DNA from: Cryobacterium sp. HLT2-28
Lineage (GTDB): Bacteria; Actinomycetota; Actinomycetes; Actinomycetales; Microbacteriaceae
Direction of reading: 5' to 3'
Assembly: GCF_004402495.1 (NCBI RefSeq)
Contig: NZ_SOFH01000008.1
Coordinates: 124,001 to 188,000 of the forward strand
DNA: 64,000 bases
Shown here piece after piece: positions 7,846-16,133 of the stretch. Positions within the stretch are counted from its first letter, which is position 1; each line of letters starts with the position of its first letter. Made by a program: the position numbers and the translations under genes. The notes below the pieces were generated by a model. That model did no database searches, had not been told where the DNA came from, and saw nothing but the letters and a program-made list of their open reading frames with translations.

Positions 7846-7974
7846 GTGCCGGGCGCGGTGCCCTGCCTACTTGCGGGCGAGCACCACCGCCGCATTCGGG
7901 TTTCGGCCCCGAGGGGAATGCCGCGGCGCATCCGGTGCTTGCAGTGAGGGTGGGCGCCGGCCCCGGACGGATGG

Positions 7975-9408
7975 GTGCCAGTGAGTAACGTCGATGTGGG
8001 TTTCCGCTCCGAGCGCGGCCCTGTGCTGATCGCACTGATGCTGACCACCGGGCTGGTGGCGATCGACGCGACCATCCTGGCCACGGCGGTGCCGACGATC
8101 GTCAAGGACCTCGGCGGATTCGCCCAGTTCCCGTGGCTGTTCTCGATCTACCTGCTCGCCCAGGCCGTGTCGGTCCCGGTCTACGCGAAACTCGCCGACA
8201 CCCTCGGCCGCAAGCCGATCGTGCTCGTCGGCATCGGACTGTTCCTGCTCGGCTCGGTGCTCTGCGGACTGGCCTGGAGCATGCCCGCGCTGATCGCCTT
8301 CCGCGCGATCCAGGGCCTCGGCGCCGGCGCCGTGCAGCCGATGGCCGTCACCATCGCGGGCGACATCTACACCGTTGTTGAGCGCGCCAAGGTGCAGGGC
8401 TACCTGGCCAGCGTCTGGGCCGTCTCCTCTGTGGTCGGGCCGACCCTCGGCGGGTTGTTCTCCCAGTACCTGTCCTGGCGCTGGATCTTCTTCGTCAACA
8501 TCCCCCTCTGCGTCCTGGCCGCCGTGATGCTGCTCCGCGCGTTCCACGAGAGCGTCGAGCCACGCCGCCACCGGATCGACTACCTCGGCGCCGGGTTGCT
8601 CACCGGCGCGCTCAGCCTCCTGATCCTGGCGGTGCTCGAGGGTGGTCAGGCCTGGGCCTGGAACTCACCGGCGAGCATCGGCGCGTTCGGCCTGGGTGCC
8701 GTCCTGCTCGTCGGTTTCGGGTTCGCCGAGCGCCGGGCCGCCGAGCCGGTGCTGCCCCTCTGGGTGTTCCGACGGCACCTCCTGCTCAGCAGCGCCCTGG
8801 TCTCGGTCGGTGTCGGCGCGATCCTGATCGGGCTCACCTCGTTCGTGCCGACCTACCTCGAAGGGGCACTCGGAACCGCGCCGCTCGTCGCCGGCCTCGC
8901 CCTCGCCGCCCTGACCATCGGCTGGCCGATTTCGGCGTCGCTCGCCGGTCGCCTCTATCTACGGATCGGGTTCCGCAACACCGCCCTGATCGGCATGGTG
9001 CTGGTCATGCTCGGGGTCGTGGCGCTGGCTGCCACCTCGGGCTCACCATCGGTCTACATCGTGGCGGCCAGCTGTTTCGTGGTGGGGCTGGGACTCGGCC
9101 TCGTGGCGACGCCGACACTGATCGCCGCCCAGTCCAGCGTGGAATGGGATGAACGCGGGGTGGTGACCGGGGCCAACCTGTTCTCCCGTTCGGTGGGCAG
9201 CGCGGTCGGGGTCGCGATCTTCGGGGCGGTCGCCAACGGCATCTTCCTGGCCGCCGGGCCGACCGCTTCTCGCGCCTCGACGGCGTATCCGGCCACTGTG
9301 GAGGCGGCATCCGGAGCCGTGTTCCTCGCCGTGGTGATCACTGCGGTGTTCACCGTGGCGGCCGCCGTGTCGATGCCGCGGACGCCGCCGCGGAACCGCC
9401 CGGTCTAG
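7975..9408 (+). CDS. MFS drug/proton antiporter, EmrB/QacA (DHA2) type
   Basis: A 477-residue polytopic membrane protein with the major facilitator pattern: first helix LMLTTGLVAIDATILATAVPTI (motif D1 region), motif A as KLADTLGRKP, motif B RAIQGLGAGA and motif C as VSSVVGPTLGGLFSQYLSWRWIFF. The W-R-W-I-F-x-V-N-I-P segment is typical of 14-helix DHA2 exporters, which use the proton gradient to expel amphipathic compounds. The start may be GTG 7975 or GTG 7981. Its stop interlocks with that of the convergent MmpL gene (CTAG, 9405-9408). Substrate unknown. Confidence 0.9.
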   Translation: MPVSNVDVGFRSERGPVLIALMLTTGLVAIDATILATAVPTIVKDLGGFAQFPWLFSIYLLAQAVSVPVYAKLADTLGRKPIVLVGIGLFLLGSVLCGLAWSMPALIAFRAIQGLGAGAVQPMAVTIAGDIYTVVERAKVQGYLASVWAVSSVVGPTLGGLFSQYLSWRWIFFVNIPLCVLAAVMLLRAFHESVEPRRHRIDYLGAGLLTGALSLLILAVLEGGQAWAWNSPASIGAFGLGAVLLVGFGFAERRAAEPVLPLWVFRRHLLLSSALVSVGVGAILIGLTSFVPTYLEGALGTAPLVAGLALAALTIGWPISASLAGRLYLRIGFRNTALIGMVLVMLGVVALAATSGSPSVYIVAASCFVVGLGLGLVATPTLIAAQSSVEWDERGVVTGANLFSRSVGSAVGVAIFGAVANGIFLAAGPTASRASTAYPATVEAASGAVFLAVVITAVFTVAAAVSMPRTPPRNRPV

Positions 9409-11711
9409 TCGCGCAGTCCGAACCGGGCGTGCAACGGATGCATCCAGCCCGGCGCCCACCAGAGGATCCGCTCCAGCGACGTCATCACCGAGGGCACCAG
9501 CACGGCGCGCACGAGGGTGGCGTCCAGGAGCACCGCAACCGCCAGCGCGATGCCGATCTGCTTCATCTGCATCAGGTCCCCGGTGGCGAACCCGGCGAAG
9601 ACGAGCACGATGATCAGGCCGGCCGAGGTGATGATCCTGCCTGAGCTCTGCAGGCCAGTCTCGATCGCCAGCCGCGTGCCCTCGCCCTGATCGTGGTGTT
9701 CCTTGATCCGCGAGAGCAGGAACATCTCGTAGTCCATGGCCAGACCGAAGCCGAAGGTGAGGACGAGGGTCAGCACGAGCGGGTCGACGCCCGAGATGGT
9801 GGCCGGGTCGAAGTTGAGCACCCCCGAGAGGTTGCCCTCCTGGAAGCCCCAGACCAGCACTCCCACCGAGGCTCCGAGCGAAACCGTGCTGATGACCAGG
9901 GCCGTGACCGGGATGACCACCGACCCGGTCATCAGGAACAGAAGCACGAACGTGGCGACGGCGATGATGAGAGCCGCCCACGGCGCACCGCGCTGGAGCG
10001 AGTCGGTGTAGTCCACCGACGCAGCATCCGAGCCGCCCACCCAGTTGGTGAACGCGGGCCGGTCGGCCCGGATCTCCCGCACGACCGCCGGCCCCTTGTG
10101 GGTGTCGACGCTGACCCGGGAGACCCAAAGGCCGTTGACCTGTGCCGGCGGGGCGGCGTCGGTGACGTGCGGCAACGCCCGGACCTGACCAGCCCAGGCC
10201 GCGGCGGAGGCTTCGTCAGTGTCGGAGACCAGCTGTACCTTCGCCCCGGTGGCCAGCGGGAAGTGGTTGTTCAGGGTGGTCACGAAACCGTACTGGCTGG
10301 ACGACCTGGGGATGGCGTCCGAGCCGCTGTTCGTGACGTTCATGCCGAGCACGGGGCTGCCGAGCAGGAGCAATGCCGCGATCCCGACCAGGGCGATCAG
10401 GGCCGGGGCTCGCTGCACACCCCGGGTGAGCTTGGAGAAGACACCTTCCTTGGGCGCCACGTCGCCGAACCGGGTGAGGAGTCCGCCCAGGCCGGGCATG
10501 CGGGTCAGCAGGCCGGGCTGCAGCAATCGCTCGCCGAAGTACCCGAGCAGCGCCGGCACGAGCACGAGCGCCGTCAGGATGGCGATCAGCACGACCGAGA
10601 CGGCGCCGACTGCGATGGCACGGATGATCGTGGGCTCGAAGACGAGCAGGCCCACGGTGGCGATGGCGAAGGTCAGCCCGGAGAAGAGCACCGTTCGCCC
10701 TGCCGTGTCGATGGTGATCCCCACCGCCTGGAGCATGAGTTCGTGGCGGTCATGCCTGCTCTGACCGTCGTGCTCATCCCTGCCACGGTGCGCCGGGGCA
10801 TCCTGCGCCCCGTCGGCCGGCCGCGGTGCTGCCGGCGTGCGCAGAACGAGCGCCCGGAACTCCTCCCGGAAGCGGCTGACGATGAGCAGGCCATAGTCGA
10901 TGGAGAGACCGAGGCCGATCACCGTGATGACGTTGAGCACGGTCGTGTCGATGTCCATCAGGAAACTGAAGCCGTACAGCGTGCCGAGGGCGCCGACGAT
11001 GGACGCGATCGCACCGATCAACGGGATGCCGGCCGCCAGGAACCCGCCGAAGATGAGGAGCATGACCACGAGGGCGATGGGAAGGGAGATCAGCTCCCCC
11101 TTCTGCAGGTCGGCCTCGGCGACGGCGACGAGCGAGTCCACGAGCAAGGGGGTGCCGCCCACCTCGACAGTCGCATCGGGCGCGGCCTTCCTCAGGTCGA
11201 GGGCGGCCGCCTCGAGCCGGGCCTGGACGGGCGTGAGCACCGCGTCGCTCAGCCGGCCGTCGCTCGTGGACATGGCGACGTTCAGGAGCAGCCCCCGGCC
11301 GTCCGCTGCGAACAGCGGCGCCGCGGCGGGGTTCGGCTGGCCGCTGGGCAGCGGCGGGATCTCCAGGGGGTTGACCACCCCGGTCACGCCGTCAATCTTC
11401 CTCAGGTCCGCCGCGGCCTCGGCGAGGATCGTGGCCGGCCCGGGCTCACCAGCCTGGGCCGGGGAGAGCGCGACGCCATAGATCAGCAGCGACAACGACT
11501 CGGTGTCCGTGTTGCCGGTGCCCTGGAGCAGTTGCTCCGCCTCGCTGACCTCGCCCTTCACCGTGGGGCCCGCGCTGGAGAGCCGCTGGAACAGGGTCTC
11601 CCCGGCGACCCCGCCGAGCGCTGTCGCGACGAAGACGCCGAGCAGGGCGGCCCAGGCGATGAGCACGATGAAGCGGTGGCGGGCGATGAAGACCCCGAGA
11701 GTGCGCAGCAT
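9405..11711 (-). CDS. MmpL/RND-family transporter
   Basis: A 768-residue exporter with the two-repeat RND/MmpL architecture: an N-terminal helix (RFIVLIAWAALLGVF), a periplasmic domain, five helices around residues 205-400, then the second half repeated. Proton-relay signatures appear as GLGLSIDYGLLIVSRFREE in the first half and FGFGLAMDYEMFLLSRIKEHHD in the second. MmpL proteins move lipids or drugs across the membrane. An unusual hydrophilic Arg/His/Asp-rich insert of about 30-40 residues (roughly residues 286-326, nt 10731-10857) sits in the cytoplasmic loop after SRFREEF. Start ATG 11711 has AAGGA about 10 nt upstream. Confidence 0.9.
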   Translation of the reverse strand: MLRTLGVFIARHRFIVLIAWAALLGVFVATALGGVAGETLFQRLSSAGPTVKGEVSEAEQLLQGTGNTDTESLSLLIYGVALSPAQAGEPGPATILAEAAADLRKIDGVTGVVNPLEIPPLPSGQPNPAAAPLFAADGRGLLLNVAMSTSDGRLSDAVLTPVQARLEAAALDLRKAAPDATVEVGGTPLLVDSLVAVAEADLQKGELISLPIALVVMLLIFGGFLAAGIPLIGAIASIVGALGTLYGFSFLMDIDTTVLNVITVIGLGLSIDYGLLIVSRFREEFRALVLRTPAAPRPADGAQDAPAHRGRDEHDGQSRHDRHELMLQAVGITIDTAGRTVLFSGLTFAIATVGLLVFEPTIIRAIAVGAVSVVLIAILTALVLVPALLGYFGERLLQPGLLTRMPGLGGLLTRFGDVAPKEGVFSKLTRGVQRAPALIALVGIAALLLLGSPVLGMNVTNSGSDAIPRSSSQYGFVTTLNNHFPLATGAKVQLVSDTDEASAAAWAGQVRALPHVTDAAPPAQVNGLWVSRVSVDTHKGPAVVREIRADRPAFTNWVGGSDAASVDYTDSLQRGAPWAALIIAVATFVLLFLMTGSVVIPVTALVISTVSLGASVGVLVWGFQEGNLSGVLNFDPATISGVDPLVLTLVLTFGFGLAMDYEMFLLSRIKEHHDQGEGTRLAIETGLQSSGRIITSAGLIIVLVFAGFATGDLMQMKQIGIALAVAVLLDATLVRAVLVPSVMTSLERILWWAPGWMHPLHARFGLRD

Positions 11712-11936
11712 GGTCAGTCGTCCTTCGGAAGTGAGCGGCTATCGCCAAAGTACTCCCCCGGGTCAGGGCGTGGGTGCTGAGTTCACCATGCCTTCGTTCC
11801 TTCGGCGGTTGTGACCCGGCGGGTGCGGATGCGGCACTCACGCGGCCATCAAAGCACGCAACGGGGCCGTACGCCCGCCGAGTGTCGATTCGGCCCTCCG
11901 GCCGGTCGAGGTGTAGCCTCAGCACTAGACCCCAAC

Positions 11937-11952
11937 ATACCCTTGGGGGTAT
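11937..11952. promoter_or_regulatory. CsoR/CstR-like operator before the persulfide fusion gene
   Basis: ATACCC-TTGG-GGGTAT is a 16 bp inverted repeat 49 bp before the ATG at 12001. ATACCC/GGGTAT arms around a short G/C centre match the operator style of CsoR-family repressors, including the persulfide sensor CstR. The sulfur-handling gene downstream makes CstR the better guess. No csoR/cstR gene is in the window. The rest of the 289 bp region back to the MmpL start shows no ORF I would support. Confidence 0.6.
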
Positions 11953-12000
11953 CTGCCGGGTTGGCCCTGTCGCTGATCCGGCCAACCGAAAGGCACTTCC

Positions 12001-14520
12001 ATGAAGATCGTCGTCGTTGGCGGGGTCGCCGCTGGCGCTTCAGTCGCCGCGCGTGCTCGCCGTCTGGATGAGTTCGCTGAAATTATCGTGCTCGAACGGG
12101 GCCATCACGTCTCCTTCGCCAATTGTGGCCTGCCGTACCATATCGGCGAAGTCATCACAGATCGCAGCCGCCTCCTCTTACAAACCCCGGAGAGCCTGCG
12201 TGAATCCCTCGACATCGATGTGCGGGTCGGGAACGAGGTCACCGCCATCGACAGGGCGGCGCAGACCGTTTCGATCCGTGAGGTCGACAGCGGACGCGAA
12301 TACGTCGAACATTATGATGCCCTTGCCCTCTGCACCGGCGCCGAACCGCTGCGCCCTCCGCTGCCGGGCATCGACCTGCCGGGCGTGCACGTGCTGAGGC
12401 GGATCGGCGACATGGACGTGATCAAGGCGCAGCTCGACGCCGCGATCGCGCAGGCCGCCACCGGCGCACGCGGACCGGTCAGGGCCGTCGTGATCGGCGC
12501 CGGTTACATCGGGCTCGAAATGGCCGAGAACCTCAAGCACCGCGGCGCACTCGTCGACGTTGTCGAGATGAGCGACCAGATCCTCCCCCCGCTCGACCAT
12601 GAGCTGTCGGTGCCGGTGGAGCACCACCTGCGGAGCAGGGGGATCACCCTGCACCTATCCACGGCGGCCGCCGCGTTCACCGAACGGAAGGGCGGCGGGC
12701 TGAACGTCGAACTGACCGACCTGTCCGTGCTCGAGGCCGACCTGGTCATCCTCTCCGCCGGTGTGCGCCCGAACACCCTGCTCGCCAGGGACGCCGGGCT
12801 GGAGCTCGGCCCGCGCGGCGGAGTGACCGTCGACACGCACATGCGCACCTCCGACCCGCACATCTGGGCCGCGGGCGACTCCGTCGAGACCCCCCACACG
12901 GTGCTGCCCGGGCAGTGGCTCGCCCCGCTCGCCGGCCCGGCGAACCGGGAGGCCCGAGTGGCCGCCGAGAACATCTGCGGCCGCACGACCGAATACCGGT
13001 CCACCCAGGGCACCTCGATCGTGAAGGTGTTCGACATGGTCGCGGGCGGCACCGGCGCCACCGAGCGCCAGCTGCTCGCCGCCGAGGTTCCCTACCGGGC
13101 GGTGCACGTGCACCCCTCCGGGCACGCCGGGTACTACCCCGGCACGGCCATGATGCAGCTGAAGGTGCTCTTCTCCCCCGACACCGGCCGAATCCTCGGC
13201 GCCCAGGCGGCCGGCTTCGACGGGGTGGACAAGCGCCTCGACGTGCTCGCCACCGCCCTCCGCGCCGGCCTGACCGTCTACGACCTCGAAGAACTCGAGC
13301 TGGCCTACGCCCCGCCATTCGGCTCGGCCAAGGACCCGGTCAACATGGCCGGCTTCGTCGCCGGCAACGTGCTCCGTGGCGACCTCACCCTCTGGTACGC
13401 CCAGGACTACCCCGAGGCGACCCGCGGCACCCGACTGATCGACGTGCGCACTCCGGAGGAATTCTCGATCTGGCATCTGCCGGGGGCCGAGAACGTGCCG
13501 CTCGGCGACATCCGTTCGGCCAGCGAGGCCTGGGACCGGACGGCTCCGTTCCGGCTGTACTGCGCGGTCGGCTTCCGCAGCTACCTGGCCTACCGTGCGC
13601 TCGTGCAGCGCGGCTTCACCGACATCGCCACCCTCTCCGGCGGGTCGGACACCTTCCGCTCCTGGCACGAGGTCAAGCCGGACAGTGACGAACCACCCCT
13701 GCCGATGACCGCCTACGCGGAATCCGTCGACATTCGTGCGGCTGCCGCGCGGTCGACGGCGCTCAGCCAGGGCACCGGGCTCCGGGTGGACCTGGACTGC
13801 TCGGGACTGGCCTGCCCCGGGCCGATCATGAAGCTCTCCGACAAGATGAAGTCACTCACCTCGGGCGACGAGCTCGTCGTGCACGTCTCGGACCCCGGCT
13901 TCGCCAGCGACGCACCGGTCTGGGCCAGGCGAAACGGACACCAGCTCCTCGCGATCGAGCCCGAGGGCTCCGGCTACGTCGCGACCATGCGCAAGGGTGG
14001 GGCGGCCTCCGCGGCGAGCACCTCGGCCATCACGCCGGCGGAGCCCCGGCCCGGCAAGACCTCGTTCGTCGTCTTCTCCGGCGACCTCGACAAGGTCATC
14101 GCGGCCTTCATCATCGCCAACGGCGCGATCGCCATGGGCGAGGAGGTGTCGATGTTCTTCACCTTCTGGGGGCTCAACGCCCTGCGCCGTATCGATCCGC
14201 CCAAGCGCGAACGCAAGCTGATGGACAAGATGTTCGCGACCATGATGCCCTCCAGCGCCGGGAGCATGCCGTTGTCGCAGATGAACATGCTGGGCGCCGG
14301 CGCGGCCATGATCAAGAAGGTCATGAAGGAGAACGCGGTAGCCTCCCTGCCCGAGCTGATCGCGTCGGCCCAGGCCGGCGGCGCGCGGCTGATCGGCTGC
14401 ACCATGACCATGGACCTGCTCGGCATCGCGCCGTCGGACCTGATGGACGGCGTCGAACTCGGCGGAGTCGCCACTTTCCTCGGCGAAGCGGCGGAGTCGA
14501 CCACCACCCTGTTCATCTAG
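12001..14520 (+). CDS. Four-domain fusion: CoA-disulfide reductase, rhodanese, TusA and DsrE
   Basis: An 839-residue protein built of four sulfur-handling modules. Residues 1-450 form a CoA-disulfide reductase/NADH oxidase: FAD loop VVGGVAAGASVAAR, redox C42 in SFANCGLPYH, NAD loop VIGAGYIGLEMAE and the FAD/ATG-like WAAGDS. Residues about 460-560 form a rhodanese with DVRTPEEF and active-loop C521 (YCAVGFRS). Residues about 595-670 are TusA-like with C605 in a C-P-x-P motif (ACPGPIMKL). Residues about 685-839 are DsrE-like with C800 in LIGCTMTMDLLG. Every domain keeps its key cysteine. The likely role is cytoplasmic persulfide/polysulfide reduction and sulfur relay, by analogy with CoADR-rhodanese fusions. 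It stands alone behind a CsoR/CstR-like operator, with AAAGG about 9 nt before ATG 12001. Confidence 0.93.
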   Translation: MKIVVVGGVAAGASVAARARRLDEFAEIIVLERGHHVSFANCGLPYHIGEVITDRSRLLLQTPESLRESLDIDVRVGNEVTAIDRAAQTVSIREVDSGREYVEHYDALALCTGAEPLRPPLPGIDLPGVHVLRRIGDMDVIKAQLDAAIAQAATGARGPVRAVVIGAGYIGLEMAENLKHRGALVDVVEMSDQILPPLDHELSVPVEHHLRSRGITLHLSTAAAAFTERKGGGLNVELTDLSVLEADLVILSAGVRPNTLLARDAGLELGPRGGVTVDTHMRTSDPHIWAAGDSVETPHTVLPGQWLAPLAGPANREARVAAENICGRTTEYRSTQGTSIVKVFDMVAGGTGATERQLLAAEVPYRAVHVHPSGHAGYYPGTAMMQLKVLFSPDTGRILGAQAAGFDGVDKRLDVLATALRAGLTVYDLEELELAYAPPFGSAKDPVNMAGFVAGNVLRGDLTLWYAQDYPEATRGTRLIDVRTPEEFSIWHLPGAENVPLGDIRSASEAWDRTAPFRLYCAVGFRSYLAYRALVQRGFTDIATLSGGSDTFRSWHEVKPDSDEPPLPMTAYAESVDIRAAAARSTALSQGTGLRVDLDCSGLACPGPIMKLSDKMKSLTSGDELVVHVSDPGFASDAPVWARRNGHQLLAIEPEGSGYVATMRKGGAASAASTSAITPAEPRPGKTSFVVFSGDLDKVIAAFIIANGAIAMGEEVSMFFTFWGLNALRRIDPPKRERKLMDKMFATMMPSSAGSMPLSQMNMLGAGAAMIKKVMKENAVASLPELIASAQAGGARLIGCTMTMDLLGIAPSDLMDGVELGGVATFLGEAAESTTTLFI

Positions 14521-14601
14521 CCGCGGACGGTTCCGTCGACGATGGTGGTCGGGGCCCCAGGACCGCGCCAGCGCCGGGCGGGGCTGGGCGGGGAGCCCGG
14601 G

Positions 14602-14970
14602 TTATGGGGCCTCGTCGACGATGCCGATGAACCGGGTCCCGATCCCGTCCACCTCGGTGCGGCTCATGCCGTCGGCGGGATCGGGCAGCTCGTCCGAACC
14701 GTGGTAGTCGCAGGTCAGGTAGGTGAAGGCCGGCCACCACTTCTTCGGGCGTGCCGCCTCGGAGAAACCGCAGACGTCACAGCTGAGCTCCACCCAGACC
14801 GGCTTCTTCCCGGTTCGATTGGCACGCGACTGCACCAGCCAGGCCGGGGGGTTGCGCTCGATCTCGCTCAGCTCGGCCTCGGTCATCCGCGACGGGAGCT
14901 CGTGCCGCTGCGCCATTTCCAGCGGAATATCCAGCCGCAGGGCGGCCATACGTCTCGTAATCATCTCCAT
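14602..14970 (-). CDS. Conserved hypothetical protein with Cys/His pairs (DUF5997-like N-terminus)
   Basis: A 122-residue soluble protein from ATG 14970; ATG 14964 is an alternative. The N-terminal part (LRLDIPLEMAQRHELPSRMT, then ELSEIERNPPAWLVQSRANR) resembles actinobacterial DUF5997 proteins. The C-terminal part has CDVC and CDYH about 22 residues apart, which could bind a metal. No catalytic motif is recognised. It is flanked by unrelated genes on the other strand, so context gives no function. The family name is tentative. Confidence 0.6.
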   Translation of the reverse strand: MEMITRRMAALRLDIPLEMAQRHELPSRMTEAELSEIERNPPAWLVQSRANRTGKKPVWVELSCDVCGFSEAARPKKWWPAFTYLTCDYHGSDELPDPADGMSRTEVDGIGTRFIGIVDEAP

Positions 14971-15055
14971 CAAGGATAGGCGCTGCCTGCGACCGCGTGT
15001 AGCCCAGGAGGCGCCGTCCGGGGTGCCCCGGACGCAGCGGGCGGACACGGGTGGT

Positions 15056-15235
15056 GTCGGCCGGGTCACCGTTGACATCCCCGACGCCGCCCTGGATTTC
15101 CAACCGGGCGGCGACGACCGGGTGCACCTGAGAGCCACCGGCCGCTGCCTCGGGGCGCAGCCTCGCCTCACCGCGACGACGGAGCATCGTCGCGGAGACG
15201 AGGTAGGCAGCCCTGCGGCCGCCGTGGCGCTCTGA
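15056..15235 (+). pseudogene. Possible remnant of a DUF4097-type beta-strand repeat gene
   Basis: In the otherwise unassigned 14971-15257 region, one frame reads VTVDIPDAALDFQPGGDDRV, then HLRATGRCLGAQPRLTATTE, before a stop at 15235. This alternation of short beta-strands resembles the DUF4097 (putative adhesin) repeat of actinobacteria. There is no start codon with a ribosome site and the rest of such a protein (usually 200-300 residues) is missing on both sides. It looks like a decayed fragment; chance resemblance in GC-rich DNA is possible. Confidence 0.3.
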
Positions 15236-15257
15236 CGACGCGTGGAACAATGGGCAC

Positions 15258-16133
15258 ATGCCCGAACCTCTCTCCCCTCTTGGACTCCTGCTCGACGTGG
15301 ACGGGCCGATCGCCAGCCCGGTTACCCGCACCATCGCCACCCCGAGCATCATCACCGACCTGATCACCCTGGCCGGCGCCAACGTTCCGATCGCGTTCGT
15401 CACCGGCCGGTCGGTCGCGTTCATCCGGGACCAGGTCGTCGTTCCCCTCCGCGCGGCGGGGCTGCCCGGGACGATGCGCATGTACGGCGTCTGCGAGAAG
15501 GGCGCCGTCTGGTTCCCGATCACCGCCGACGGCATCGGCGAGGTCGTCGTCGATGACTCCGTCGCCCTCCCCGCCGAGGCCGTCGAGACCCTGCGCCGGC
15601 TGGTGGCCGACCGGTTCGCCGACACCATGTTCTTCGACGAGACGAAACAGGCGATGGTCTCCGTCGAGCAGCGCACGGATGCCGACCACGCCGTCTACCA
15701 GGCCGCCGCCGCCCGGTTCAACGAGGCCGCGTTCTCGGCGCTCACCGGTCTCGGCCTCGGAGTGCGGTTCGGCGATCGCGTCGTGCCCGACGCGGACGGC
15801 GCCGTACCATTCCGGATCGACCCGACGATCATCTCGACCGACATCGAGTCGGTCACCCTCGACAAGGACCGGGGCGCCGAGCGCGCGCTCGCCTTCTTCG
15901 CCCAGTCCGGGCCGCTCCCGAGCGTCTGGCGCTCGGTCGGGGACTCGCGCAGCGACTACCTGATGGCCGACCACCTGCACGCGGCAGGCTATGACGTGTC
16001 CCACGTCGACGTGCGGCCGGCCGACGGCATCCTCGACCGCCCCTACCCGATCATCGTCGAGGGCGACCTGATCCACGACGAGGCCGGAGCGCAGTTCCTC
16101 GGCTTCTGGGTGGACAAGCTCGGACTTCGCTAG
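15258..16133 (+). CDS. HAD-superfamily hydrolase (Cof/trehalose-phosphatase-like)
   Basis: A 291-residue HAD phosphatase: motif I LLLDVDGPIA (nucleophile Asp with the general-acid Asp two residues on), motif II as FVTGRS, a motif III lysine in LDKDRGAERAL, and motif IV as SVGDSRSDYLMA. The long insertion between motifs II and III is a C2-type cap, as in Cof and trehalose-phosphatase relatives. The substrate is unknown. AACAAT (15246-15251) lies 6 nt before the ATG, suggesting a leaderless mRNA. Its stop interlocks with the convergent J-domain gene (CTAG, 16130-16133). Confidence 0.8.
   Translation: MPEPLSPLGLLLDVDGPIASPVTRTIATPSIITDLITLAGANVPIAFVTGRSVAFIRDQVVVPLRAAGLPGTMRMYGVCEKGAVWFPITADGIGEVVVDDSVALPAEAVETLRRLVADRFADTMFFDETKQAMVSVEQRTDADHAVYQAAAARFNEAAFSALTGLGLGVRFGDRVVPDADGAVPFRIDPTIISTDIESVTLDKDRGAERALAFFAQSGPLPSVWRSVGDSRSDYLMADHLHAAGYDVSHVDVRPADGILDRPYPIIVEGDLIHDEAGAQFLGFWVDKLGLR

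Noticed and set aside
7567..7974. A tRNA, tmRNA or SRP RNA in the gap before the MFS gene
   Set aside because: No T-loop sequence, acceptor stem or conserved SRP/tmRNA segments could be found; only a generic hairpin structure with a terminator.
9693..11780. A 695-codon plus-strand frame opposite the MmpL gene
   Set aside because: Composition is Asp/Glu/Arg/Gly/His-rich with no domain; the opposite strand encodes a clear MmpL transporter.
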